Source: MPNP01 sp026709725
Lineage (GTDB): Bacteria; Pseudomonadota; Alphaproteobacteria; Rhodobacterales; Rhodobacteraceae
DNA: 64,000 nucleotides
Reading direction: 5' to 3'
Assembly (NCBI GenBank): GCA_965200805.1
Contig: OZ241384.1
Coordinates: 1,736,001 to 1,800,000, forward strand
The notes beneath the pieces are model-generated. The model did no database searches, had not been told where the DNA came from, and saw only the letters and a list, made by a program, of their open reading frames with translations. Shown here one piece after another: positions 17,533 through 26,460 of this stretch. A program made the translations under genes and the position numbers. Each line of letters starts with the position of its first letter. Positions within the stretch are counted from its first letter, which is position 1.

Positions 17533-18414
17533 TCAACAGTTGCAGTCTATTGCATTCTCTGTTGCTGTGCAATCGCAAGTGGTCCGGCGACTCCCATAAT
17601 GCCGCATGAAACTGTCAACGTCCTTTCTCCTGTCGACAACCGGAACCCGGGAGTCCGTTGGCAGGTCTGAGAACAGACGTGTCATTCCTGTCCCTTGAAA
17701 CATATGCAGATCGTGACGCCCCAGAGGATCCGGCCCCCAGAGGATCTCCAACCGGTCACCGCACTCGGCATAGCCGTCCAAAGTCAGCTGGCGGTCCTGC
17801 CAGTCCGCATGCCCGTGGGCGCGCTGCTCATGCAGGCGCCGGGAATGTGTATAAAAAGTCGGATCGGTCGGTGAGTCCGCTTCGTGGATTGTTAGCAACG
17901 CGATGCACCCGTAGACAATCTCGTGCATGTACTCCACACTGACTGTCGGCATCACACCGTCATGGCTGCGGGGCTCTTCGATCAGGAAGTATCTCCAGGC
18001 GGTTGACGAGGCTTCGTTCCTGCCCCCATCTCCTCCGCCATCAAGATTGCGAAGAAAGTCATCAACCGAGTCATAGGGGAATGAGCCAAGGGTCTTGGGT
18101 GCGGTCGCCCTGTAGTCGGTGTAGTACTCGCGAAGGACATTCTGGTCGGAGCGGTCAAGGTTCTCGAAGAGTGCTGAAAGAGAATGAATCTTGCGTACCC
18201 CTGAGCCGTGTGCAAACGCAAGTGCTTTCAGGGCCGACTCGACAAGAAAGTAGGCGGTCAGAACATAGCCCCAGCCCTGTGCACTGACATGATCAGGCAC
18301 CAGATCAGGGATGACCGGACACTTTTGGAGCTTCACCTTTTCCAGCCTCAATGCTGTCTCCAGCGAGTGAAGTGTATCCGAAGTATCCTTGAAGTTGATT
18401 TCCTGGAGTGTCAT
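17533..18414 (-). CDS. HEPN-like helical protein in the methyltransferase operon
   Basis: A 293-residue protein of unknown function. Residues 45-105 (LTAYFLVESALKALAFAHGS, then KIHSLSALFENL and a helical stretch) resemble the HEPN helical domain: an E-x-x-L-K helix followed by H-x-L-x-x-L-F. The classic R-x4-6-H nuclease motif is not obvious, so it may be a non-catalytic or antitoxin-like member. The C-terminal part is polar with Cys residues near the end. GAGGAG lies just before its ATG. Its position as first large gene before the methyltransferase suggests a component of the same system. The HEPN assignment is inference. Confidence 0.55.
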   Translation of the reverse strand: MTLQEINFKDTSDTLHSLETALRLEKVKLQKCPVIPDLVPDHVSAQGWGYVLTAYFLVESALKALAFAHGSGVRKIHSLSALFENLDRSDQNVLREYYTDYRATAPKTLGSFPYDSVDDFLRNLDGGGDGGRNEASSTAWRYFLIEEPRSHDGVMPTVSVEYMHEIVYGCIALLTIHEADSPTDPTFYTHSRRLHEQRAHGHADWQDRQLTLDGYAECGDRLEILWGPDPLGRHDLHMFQGTGMTRLFSDLPTDSRVPVVDRRKDVDSFMRHYGSRRTTCDCTATENAIDCNC

Positions 18415-18468
18415 GTGCTCCTCAATGCTGCGTTGCCACCGCCTTGATCCGCCCGACGGCCATGCGGG

Positions 18469-18636
18469 TCATCGCTGGCCCGGGAACCCCTTCCCGGTCA
18501 GGAATGCGAGACACAGCCCCGCATTGCCCATCTCGAGGATGCGGTCGATGGTGCCGATCCTGATCGCCTTTGCCGCATCGATCATGTCCGCAAACATGGG
18601 CACCGGCTGCCAGTTGGGCGTGCGGGTCTCGGTCAT
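18469..18636 (-). CDS. 55-residue small protein upstream of HEPN-like gene
   Basis: An open frame from ATG at 18636 gives a compact helical protein: NWQPVPMFADMIDAAKAIRI then GTIDRILEMGNAGLCLAFLT and a short tail. Composition and codon use look coding, and it is on the operon strand 54 bases before the HEPN-like gene. It is not recognised. It could be a regulator or small subunit of the methyltransferase locus. Confidence 0.45.
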   Translation of the reverse strand: MTETRTPNWQPVPMFADMIDAAKAIRIGTIDRILEMGNAGLCLAFLTGKGFPGQR

Positions 18637-18696
18637 GGGATGGCCTTGGTCTCAGATGGAGTGCGGATCGGACGATGCAAAAGAGGGCAGGGTGGA

Positions 18697-19080
18697 TCAT
18701 TGGCGGGTGCAGGTGAAAAAGCCGTCGTTTCTCATCGAATCAATATCTTCAACGAGCCGAGAATAATATCCACCATTCCCACCAGGCTCGATAAAAAAGG
18801 CATAAAACCAGACACCATCAACCCAAGACCACACTCGATCGATGCCCTGCAGTTCGTAAACTGTAAGCACTGGCGGTAGCGTATCGGGCTCGAAAGAACC
18901 AAAACCTTCAATGCCCTCAATCTCTTCTGTCATCAGAGCAGAGCGCAGCGTTGCACCCCATCCAGTTCCACGTACTCCCTCGCACCGCCAGACTTCTGTC
19001 TGTGTCTGTGCCATGCTAGGCAGTGCGCTGGCCAGCATCATCACCACCACGATGAGGATTGCGGCAAATGTCTTGGTCAT
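18697..19080 (-). CDS. secreted protein of unknown function
   Basis: A 127-residue protein starting MTKTFAAILIVVVMMLASAL, then PSMAQTQ: a clear Sec signal peptide with probable cleavage after the Ala of SMA. AGGAAAAGG lies directly upstream of the ATG at 19080. The mature part is acidic with EVWRCEG near the new N-terminus and a final FFTCTRQ, so a single Cys-Cys bridge is possible in the periplasm. No family is recognised. It is on the operon strand but separated from the small protein by 60 bases. Confidence 0.65.
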   Translation of the reverse strand: MTKTFAAILIVVVMMLASALPSMAQTQTEVWRCEGVRGTGWGATLRSALMTEEIEGIEGFGSFEPDTLPPVLTVYELQGIDRVWSWVDGVWFYAFFIEPGGNGGYYSRLVEDIDSMRNDGFFTCTRQ

Positions 19081-19211
19081 GGGCCTTTTCCTGATTGTGC
19101 ATCGCACGATTGAACCGGGGGTCAGGCGACCATCCCTCGTTGGGGCCGGCTGACCTCGGGAGGCCGTTCGCCACCGCCGCGTTGTGACCTCGGCCTGGGC
19201 AGTCATCACTA

Positions 19212-19748
19212 TCAGGACTTGCTCTGCGGCTGCACTGTCGGCCGTCCCTGCAGGTCAAGCTCTGCGGCCGACCGACCGGGATCCAGAGGGTATCCGGGTC
19301 GGGAGGGTTCAAGGAACGTGATGGCATTGTGGTGGTCGTCCAGGGAAACGAAGACTCCATTGGCCTCCGCCCACTCACGCATGCGTCGCTTGCAGGAGTG
19401 TCGCCAGGACAGCACCTTGATGCCCCAGCCCCGCTCGTGCAGAAGCTCAAGGGTCGTATGGAACCCCCGTCCCTCACTGTAGTCCGCCCCATCGCCAGTC
19501 AGCAGAACCGCGATACCGGGTGTGTCAATGTTCCGCAGGGCATTCTCCATCATGCGCAGCTGCAGCCAACCGTCCGGGACCTCCTGTTCGCCCCGTCCAG
19601 GGTCGCCCCGGTCGTACAGCTGGACCTCCATGCCCAAATTCTCCATGCGGTTCCACAGGCTCCGCATCTCCGGGGGGACCGAGCCTGCGGCAAAGGCCTG
19701 TTTCAGGGTGCGGTCCGCGTGGGCAAGACGCGGGCGGCCATGGAGCGC
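19212..19748 (-). pseudogene. N-terminally truncated NYN-domain nuclease
   Basis: The frame contains the later part of an NYN (PIN-like) ribonuclease: SVPPEMRSLWNRMENLGMEV, then GIAVLLTGDGADYSEGRGFH and LLHERGWGIKVLSWRHSCK. The TGDGAD block matches the central acidic motif of LabA/NYN proteins. The expected N-terminal strand with the first catalytic Asp (family form V/F-D-G-x-N) is missing. An in-frame TGA sits at 19749-19751, next to the end of a transposase remnant. The first internal ATG (19667) would give only 151 residues lacking the first acidic residue. The gene was probably beheaded by the insertion. Confidence 0.7.
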
Positions 19749-19787
19749 TCACAGAACCCTGACACACACCTGAAATCAGGGCACGTT

Positions 19788-20400
19788 TCAGATTTGTTGG
19801 TAGGTTGCGGTGCACCAATTGAACAAGTCGGTGGCACGACTGTTCATTCGGCAGCATCGAATGGCCATGATTGCGTTGGCACCCTTGACCGACCAGCGGC
19901 TGCCGCTTTTCTTCAGTCGGTCCACAACCACGCTTCGGCATCCCCCTTCGATCAGTCCGTCACCTCTTGGGATCCCGCGCCGTTTGCATTCATGGTGGCG
20001 CATGCGATGCAGGTCTGATCGGCAGTGGTTGATGAATTCCTTGATGGCCGGATGGTTCTCCGCCTCCTGGGCGCGTGCATTGATCACCCGGATGGTTTCG
20101 CCCGCCTTGATCAAGGTCCTGAACTTTTCAAACGTCGTCCTGCGTTGCCGCTTCACTGTGACGCGACCCAAACAGGTCAAACAGGTCCTCCCCCGCCCGT
20201 GACCCCGCTTTTGCAGAGTGCCCCACATTTCGGACAATACGGCGGAGCCAGAGCAGCGTCCCGTGCCGCAAGCCACCGCCACTCAAATCCAGCGCATGCG
20301 CGTGAAACGCTGTCTCAACCGCATCCGGATCAACCATCCTGGATGACAACCGGCAAATGACCAGCCCGCCCCGAGATAACGGATTCCCCAGCAAACCCAT
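19788..20400 (-). mobile_element. decayed ISKra4-like transposase
   Basis: The minus strand encodes the end of an ISKra4-family transposase: IPRGDGLIEGGCRSVVVDRL, KKSGSRWSVKGANAIMAIRC and a short tail ending at 19788. It is preceded by a treble-clef-like start (GTLQKRGHGRGRTCLTCLGR, then VTVKRQR). The catalytic middle is absent: the N-terminal zinc-binding part joins directly to the C-terminal part at RRTTFEKF. A frameshift near 20220 separates an upstream piece (VDPDAVETAFHAHALDL). No terminal inverted repeats were found by eye. It is non-functional. Confidence 0.65.
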
Positions 20401-21144
20401 CAAACCCGACCTTGTCGTCGGTTGCCGGAAATCCTGTTTCCGATCATGACCCGCCATCGGCCCCTCGCTCCGCGTTGCTCCGTTGTCATCGCCCAACCGA
20501 AGCCGTGAAACCGGCTTTCCTTTCGCTCTCCAGACTCTCTCACCGGTGGACGAATCACACAGGCTGTGCAAACTCAATCGTGCCACGACAAATGCCTGGG
20601 GCAATCACTTGCCAACAAATCCGGGCCGCGCCCGGAGCCGGGTCTCCATCCACGGGAGGATCAGTTCCATAAAACAGCCCGGAGTTGCAGGTGCGACAGC
20701 CCGGGCGTCGGGGCCATGATTGTCTGAGAGGTTCGAATTGGTGCTGGCTCCATGACGCGCTGCAGCAATCTGTTGGTGAGCGGATGATCGATGCAACGGT
20801 CACCCTGTGTTTGTGATCGGTATGAAATTGATGGCGGGCACGAATGGGCTCACCGGATGTCATGGCGAGAGCCAGGACATCATCAAGGCCGGGCGTCGTG
20901 TCAAGCGAGGGATTCGTGGGCGGTGGGTGGCAAGGGCCTGCCCGAGAGCCTGCCCCCGGCTGTCAGATGATGTGGGACATTTGGCACATTGCGGCAAGGT
21001 GAAGCCGTCGGGGAGGCATTGGATCCGGCGGTGCGGCGGGAATTATGTTGCACCGCAGCATTTCTATGGTTACTGGACAATCCCGCAGGTTGCCGGGATT
21101 TCGGCACTGGTGCGTATCTTGTGGATTGACGATGGCAATACAAA
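20401..21144. other. gene-free stretch before ccr
   Basis: About 740 bases with only weak open frames and no recognisable family. The 5' part may be more of the decayed transposon. The 3' part must contain the ccr promoter. Confidence 0.4.
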
Positions 21145-22449
21145 ATGAATCAGACAGTTATTGATATAACAGATCCCAAAAACACCAATACACGTGATCT
21201 GTACGCTGTTGGTGACATCCCGCCGCTCGGCCATGTGCCGGAGAGGATGCATGCCTGGGTGATCCGGCGGGAGCGTCAGGGTGAGCCGGATGTCGCCATG
21301 CAGGTTGAGGTTGTGGATGTCCCGCGCATTGACAGCAATGAAGTGCTTGTTCTCGTGATGGCCGCCGGCATCAATTACAACGGTGTGTGGGCCGGTCTCG
21401 GGCAGCCGGTCTCCATGTTCGACGTTCACAAGGCCGACTATCACATTGCCGGTTCGGATGCTGCCGGTGTTGTCTGGGCCGTTGGTGACAAGGTGCGCCG
21501 CTGGAAGGTCGGCGACGAGGTTGTGGTGCACTGTAATCAGGATGATGGTGATGATGAGGAATGCAATGGCGGCGATCCGATGTTTTCACCATCCCAGCGG
21601 ATCTGGGGATACGAGACGCCGGACGGATCGTTTGCCCAGTTCACCCGTGTGCAGGCGCAGCAGCTTATGCATCGACCACAGCATTTGACCTGGGAAGAGA
21701 GCGCCTGCTACACGCTGACCCTGGCCACAGCCTACCGTATGCTGTTCGGTCACCGACCGCATATCCTGCGACCGGGGCAGAATGTTCTGGTCTGGGGAGC
21801 ATCCGGGGGGCTGGGTTCCTATGCAATCCAGCTGATCAACACCGCTGGTGCCAATGCGATCGGCGTCATATCCGATGAAGGCAAACGTGGATTTGTCATG
21901 GATCTCGGAGCCCGCGGCGTGATCAACCGCAGGGATTTCAATTGCTGGGGACAACTGCCCACGGTCAATACAGATGCCTATCAGATGTGGTTTTCCGAGG
22001 CCCGGAAATTCGGCAAGGCCATCTGGGATATTACCGGGAAGGGAAACAATGTCGATATTGTCTTCGAGCACCCGGCCGAGGCGACATTCCCCGTTTCAAC
22101 CTTTGTGGTCAAACGTGGGGGCATGGTGGTCATCTGCGCCGGCACCACCGGCTATAATCTCACTCTGGATGCCCGGTATCTCTGGATGCACCAGAAACGC
22201 ATTCAGGGATCACATTTCGCCAACCTGAAACAGGCCAGCCAGGCCAATAAACTCATGCTGGAGCGGCGTCTGGATCCATGCATGTCAGAAGTGTTTTCCT
22301 GGGATCAGTTGCCGCAGGCCCATCTGAAGATGTATAGGAATGAACACAAGCCAGGCAACATGGCGGTGATGATCTCATCACCCCGGCCCGGTTTGCGCAC
22401 GATTGAGGATGTCTACGATGTGTCCGGCAAATCCGGTCAGATCGGCTGA
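21145..22449 (+). CDS. ccr: crotonyl-CoA carboxylase/reductase
   Basis: A 434-residue medium-chain dehydrogenase that reductively carboxylates crotonyl-CoA to ethylmalonyl-CoA with NADPH and CO2, the signature step of the ethylmalonyl-CoA pathway. The visible features are AAGINYNGVWAGLGQPVSMF near residue 73, HIAGSDAAGVV near 98, and the nucleotide-binding VLVWGASGGLGSYAIQL near 214. VIFE-type catalytic surroundings are present as NVDIVFEHPAEATFP near 305. The INYNGVWA motif and the C-terminal HKPGNMAVM distinguish Ccr from ordinary quinone reductases. It works with ecm at 4190, although the two are about 15 kb apart rather than in one operon. Confidence 0.95.
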   Translation: MNQTVIDITDPKNTNTRDLYAVGDIPPLGHVPERMHAWVIRRERQGEPDVAMQVEVVDVPRIDSNEVLVLVMAAGINYNGVWAGLGQPVSMFDVHKADYHIAGSDAAGVVWAVGDKVRRWKVGDEVVVHCNQDDGDDEECNGGDPMFSPSQRIWGYETPDGSFAQFTRVQAQQLMHRPQHLTWEESACYTLTLATAYRMLFGHRPHILRPGQNVLVWGASGGLGSYAIQLINTAGANAIGVISDEGKRGFVMDLGARGVINRRDFNCWGQLPTVNTDAYQMWFSEARKFGKAIWDITGKGNNVDIVFEHPAEATFPVSTFVVKRGGMVVICAGTTGYNLTLDARYLWMHQKRIQGSHFANLKQASQANKLMLERRLDPCMSEVFSWDQLPQAHLKMYRNEHKPGNMAVMISSPRPGLRTIEDVYDVSGKSGQIG

Positions 22450-22483
22450 TTGACACGCACTGGGTTCACGCAGGGGCAGGATC

Positions 22484-23134
22484 ATGACAGGCAGCAAAAA
22501 ATTTGGACTCACGCGGATGGCCGCGCTGGCCGCTGTTGCTGTCGTTCTGGTGGCGACCGGAGGGACGCTCTACATTGTCAGTCGGGGTGATTCGGCGTTT
22601 GCCCAGTGCAATGGTGGTGGGGTTGTGGCCGGGGAGGCTGCGATTGGCGGTCCTTTTGAGCTCATCAATACCGATGGCCAGACAGTGACACATGAGACCG
22701 TCATGACCCGGCCAAGCCTTGTCTATTTTGGCTTTACGAACTGCCCGGGCGTCTGCCCGGTTGATACAGCACGCAATGTCGATGCCATTGTCATGCTTGA
22801 GGAGATGGGCATCGAGGTCACACCGGTCTTTATTTCGGTCGACCCGGCCCGTGACACTCCCGACGTTCTTGCTGATTATTCCGGGGCATTTCATGAACGC
22901 ATGGTGGGTCTTACCGGCTCGATGGAGCAGGTCAGGGCCGCCGCTGACCAGTACAGGGCCTATTTCCAGGCCCGACCGGCGCGCGACGATGGATTTTATA
23001 TGGTCGACCACTCAACCCAGACCTATCTCATGCTGCCTGGGCATGGTTTCGCGACATTTTACCCCCGCTCATCAACACCGGACGAGATGGCCGAGAGTAT
23101 CGCGTGCTATGCACGCGCAGGAGGATATGCCTGA
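22484..23134 (+). CDS. SCO1/SenC copper chaperone-like protein
   Basis: A 216-residue Sco-family protein, a membrane-anchored thioredoxin-fold copper carrier for assembly of the CuA site of cytochrome oxidase. An N-terminal membrane anchor covers residues 11-31. The copper ligands are Cys87 and Cys91 in GFTNCPGVCPVD and a His near 174 in MVDHSTQTYLM. VFISVDPARDTPD is the other family block. It lies 34 bases after ccr on the same strand, but no functional link to the pathway is known. Confidence 0.9.
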   Translation: MTGSKKFGLTRMAALAAVAVVLVATGGTLYIVSRGDSAFAQCNGGGVVAGEAAIGGPFELINTDGQTVTHETVMTRPSLVYFGFTNCPGVCPVDTARNVDAIVMLEEMGIEVTPVFISVDPARDTPDVLADYSGAFHERMVGLTGSMEQVRAAADQYRAYFQARPARDDGFYMVDHSTQTYLMLPGHGFATFYPRSSTPDEMAESIACYARAGGYA

Positions 23135-23186
23135 TCACGGGAATCCCGCCGGGCAGAGGCCTGTGGCTGAAAGTATCGGCGGATGG

Positions 23187-24143
23187 TCAGCGGGCGGCTG
23201 TCCGATCTGACCTCGACCTGACGAGAGCGGATGCGACACCAAGCGCAATCGACCAGGGATCCTTGCCAAGGGCGGGATCGCCAATTGGGCAGATGATCTG
23301 ATTGACCGCCTCTTCTGTGTGCCCCATGGCCAGCAGGCGTTTTTGAAAGCGCTTCCATTTGGTTGCTGAGCCGATCAGACCGATTCCGGCGCAGTCACGC
23401 GTCAGGAGCCGGTGACAGATTTCCAGATCAAGATCGTGTGAATGGGTCAGGACCAGACATTCGGTGCCGGGCCTGACATAGGCCGTTGCATCAGCGGGAT
23501 CCCGGACAATGAGGACATCAGTTCCGACCGGTGTGTCTGCCGGAAAACGGTCTGCGGCAAAATCGATCCATGTGAGCGCGAACGCAGGGCTCTGATGCAG
23601 AATGGAAATGAGGGCACGTCCGACATGGCCTGCCCCGTAGATCCAGAGATCGGTGGCCGTCCGCCCGTCCGGCTCGATGATCCAGTCCCGGATCCGGACA
23701 ACCGCTGGCGGACTGGACATCTCCTGAACGGCAAGAATGGCTGAACTGATGTCCTCGTTCATGGCCGGGGCGCATCTGTTGATTGGGCGGGCATAGAGGC
23801 CCTGTCTGCTGAGCATGGCCTGCGCGGCATTCAGCATGTCGGGCGTGCAGGTCTCAAAGAGCATCGTCAGGGATCCCCCGCAACACTGGCCGAGGCCCGG
23901 TCCAAGGGGGAATTTTCGGAGTGTCGGCTCCGTGATGCCGGCTTTCAGCCGCGCGCGGGCATGGCGGGTGGCTTCATGTTCAAGAGCGCCGCCACCGATC
24001 GTCCCGGCAATTCCATCGTGCCAGACAAGCATGCTTGCACCGGATTCCCGTGGTGTTGACCCGGCCGTGTCGACCACAAGCAGTCGCATCAGGGCTGTGT
24101 TGGCCTCAAGATGACGGGCGATGCTGTCGGGATCAAAACCCAC
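23187..24143 (-). CDS. xdhC: xanthine dehydrogenase accessory protein XdhC
   Basis: A 318-residue XdhC/CoxI-family protein, which binds the molybdenum cofactor, helps its sulfuration and inserts it into xanthine dehydrogenase. The N-terminal domain has VDTAGSTPRESGASMLV and GTIGGGALEHEA. The C-terminal Rossmann domain starts LWIYGAGHVGRAL and has HSHDLDLEICHRLL and GLIGSATKWKRF. The start is set at GTG 24143, just after the xdhB stop, because the longer open frame upstream lies inside xdhB. It is the last gene of xdhABC. Confidence 0.92.
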   Translation of the reverse strand: MGFDPDSIARHLEANTALMRLLVVDTAGSTPRESGASMLVWHDGIAGTIGGGALEHEATRHARARLKAGITEPTLRKFPLGPGLGQCCGGSLTMLFETCTPDMLNAAQAMLSRQGLYARPINRCAPAMNEDISSAILAVQEMSSPPAVVRIRDWIIEPDGRTATDLWIYGAGHVGRALISILHQSPAFALTWIDFAADRFPADTPVGTDVLIVRDPADATAYVRPGTECLVLTHSHDLDLEICHRLLTRDCAGIGLIGSATKWKRFQKRLLAMGHTEEAVNQIICPIGDPALGKDPWSIALGVASALVRSRSDRTAAR

Positions 24144-24153
24144 GATTGTGCTC

Positions 24154-26460
24154 TTATGTGTGGTTGGCCAGGTGTTTGAGGGTTGCCAGGATCCGTTCAG
24201 GCGTCGCGGGTGCATCAAGTGCAGGATAGGCGTTATTCGGGCTGGCGGCGGCAATGGCATCCGAGATGGCAAGCAGGACTGAGTTGGCCAGCATGAAGGG
24301 GGGCTCACCCACGGCTTTGGACCGGTAGACTGTGTCAGAGCGGTTGCGGCCCTTCTCCCAGAGATTGACGTTGAAAGTCCCGGGTCGGTCGAAGCAGGTT
24401 GGAATTTTGTAGGTTGATGGAGCGTGGGTGCGAAGAGCACCCGCTTCGTCCCAGAAGAGATCCTCGATGGTCAACCAGCCGGCACCCTGAACAAACCCTC
24501 CTTCTATCTGCCCGATGTCAATGGATGGATTGATCGACTGGCCCACATCATGCACGATATCGACACGAAGGATTCGATTCTCGCCCGTCAGCGTATCAAT
24601 CACAACCTCGCTGACTGCGGCTCCGTAGGCAAAATAGAAGAAGGGCCTTCCCTGGCCCCGCCGCCGGTCCCAATGCAGCCCCGGAGTGGCATAAAACCCG
24701 TTGGCAGAGAGAGAAACCCGGTTCTGATAGGCGCTCCTGACGACGTCCCTGAATGTGCGTTGCTCGCTGCCGACAACAAACCGGCCATCCTCGATGCGGA
24801 CCTCGTCGGCGTCGATCTGGTGTTCGTTGGCCACGCAGTCGATCAGCCGTTGCATGATACGATCACAGGCAATCTTGGTTGCCATGCCATTGAGATCGGT
24901 GCCTGATGATGCAGCAGTTGCGGAAGTGTTGGGAACCTTTGCGGTATCTGCTGCAGTGATCCGGATTGACTTGAGCGGTTGCCCAAAGGCGTCAGCGGCG
25001 ATCTGGGCCACTTTGATGTAGAGACCCTGACCCATCTCGGTGCCACCGTGATTGATGCTGATTGATCCGTCCTGATAGACATGAACAAGCGCACCCGCCT
25101 GGTTGTAGTGGGTCAGGGTAAAGGAAATGCCAAATTTGACGGGGGTCAGTGCAATGCCGCGCTTGAGGATTGGCGACGCACTGTTCCAGCTGGCAATCTC
25201 GGCACGACGCCTCTTGTAGTCACTGCTGACCAGAAGGGAATCCGTTATCTCGTCAATGACGCAGTCGTCAACCAGCATGCCGTAGTGGCTCGTGTGGTGT
25301 TCCCCGGCGTGCATCGGAGCATAGAAGTTCCGCTGGCGGACAAGGAGAGGGTCGATGGCGAGGGTATGGGCAACATGATCCATAACCCGTTCGATGCCCA
25401 GCATGCCCTGCGGTCCGCCAAAACCACGGAATGCGGTTGCTGACTGGGTGTTGGTCCGCAGACGGTGGGATTCAACCGTCATGGCCGGAATATGGTAGCA
25501 GTTGTCAGCATGCAGCATCGCTCTGTCGGCAACCGGCAGGGTCAGGTCCAGCGACCATCCGCCACGAATGTACTGGGTGAATTCAACGCCCTTGAGTCTG
25601 CCGGTCCTGTCGAAGCCGACCCGATAGTCAATGCGCGCGTCATGGCGTTTCCCGGTGATCATCATGTCATCGTCACGATCATAGCGCATTTTGCAGGGCC
25701 GTCCGGTGATTCGTGCTGCGATTGCCGCCGCACAGGCCGGAGCATTCGCCTGGCTTTCCTTGCCGCCGAAGCCGCCACCCATGCGTCGGGTCTCGACCCG
25801 GACATCATGCATTTCGACACCAAGGGTGTCCGCGACCTTGTGCTGGATTTCCGTCGGATGCTGGGTTGATGACTGGATGAGCATGGTGCCGTCCTCACCG
25901 GGTACGGCGAGGGCAACCTGACCCTCCAGATAAAAATGGTCCTGCCCACCCATCTCAAGACGGCCGGTCAGTGCATGCTCTGCCTCCCGAATGGCTGCGT
26001 CCGCATCGCCCGATTGCCAGCGGAGCGGTGCCTCAAAGTGCTGTTCCATCCGCAGGGCATCATCAATGCTCAGCACCGGCTCCTCTTCATTGTAATCGAT
26101 GGTGCACTGACGGGCTGCGGCCCGGGCCTGGACATGACTCCTGGCAATGACAAGGAAGATTGGCTGGCCGATATGATGAACGCGCTCGACAGCGAGCAGC
26201 GGCTCCTCCCAGGGTGAGGGTGATACATCATTGGCATATGGCAGGTCACCGGCGGTGAGGACACGAACGACACCGGCTGCATTGCGAACTGCAGCGAGAT
26301 CAAGATGCGCAATGGTTCCCGAGGCGATTTCTGAGCACCCAAATGCACAGTGCAGTGTGCCGGCCGTCGCGGGAATGTCATCAACATAGACTGCCTGGCC
26401 TGTGACGTGGAGCCGGGCCGCATCATGTGCCAGCGCCTGCTGGACCCGGGCTGCCGTCAT
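24154..26460 (-). CDS. xdhB: xanthine dehydrogenase large (molybdopterin) subunit
   Basis: The 768-residue molybdopterin-binding subunit of xanthine dehydrogenase, which oxidises hypoxanthine and xanthine to urate. The N-terminal hammerhead domain starts AARLHVTGQAVYVDDIP. The cofactor-binding motifs are RRMGGGFGGKESQAN near residue 226, AFRGFGGPQG near 340, and the late KAVGEPPFMLANSV, whose Glu is the expected active-site base. The size agrees with the bacterial B subunit. The start overlaps the xdhA stop by 4 bases, so the two are translated together. Confidence 0.95.
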   Translation of the reverse strand: MTAARVQQALAHDAARLHVTGQAVYVDDIPATAGTLHCAFGCSEIASGTIAHLDLAAVRNAAGVVRVLTAGDLPYANDVSPSPWEEPLLAVERVHHIGQPIFLVIARSHVQARAAARQCTIDYNEEEPVLSIDDALRMEQHFEAPLRWQSGDADAAIREAEHALTGRLEMGGQDHFYLEGQVALAVPGEDGTMLIQSSTQHPTEIQHKVADTLGVEMHDVRVETRRMGGGFGGKESQANAPACAAAIAARITGRPCKMRYDRDDDMMITGKRHDARIDYRVGFDRTGRLKGVEFTQYIRGGWSLDLTLPVADRAMLHADNCYHIPAMTVESHRLRTNTQSATAFRGFGGPQGMLGIERVMDHVAHTLAIDPLLVRQRNFYAPMHAGEHHTSHYGMLVDDCVIDEITDSLLVSSDYKRRRAEIASWNSASPILKRGIALTPVKFGISFTLTHYNQAGALVHVYQDGSISINHGGTEMGQGLYIKVAQIAADAFGQPLKSIRITAADTAKVPNTSATAASSGTDLNGMATKIACDRIMQRLIDCVANEHQIDADEVRIEDGRFVVGSEQRTFRDVVRSAYQNRVSLSANGFYATPGLHWDRRRGQGRPFFYFAYGAAVSEVVIDTLTGENRILRVDIVHDVGQSINPSIDIGQIEGGFVQGAGWLTIEDLFWDEAGALRTHAPSTYKIPTCFDRPGTFNVNLWEKGRNRSDTVYRSKAVGEPPFMLANSVLLAISDAIAAASPNNAYPALDAPATPERILATLKHLANHT

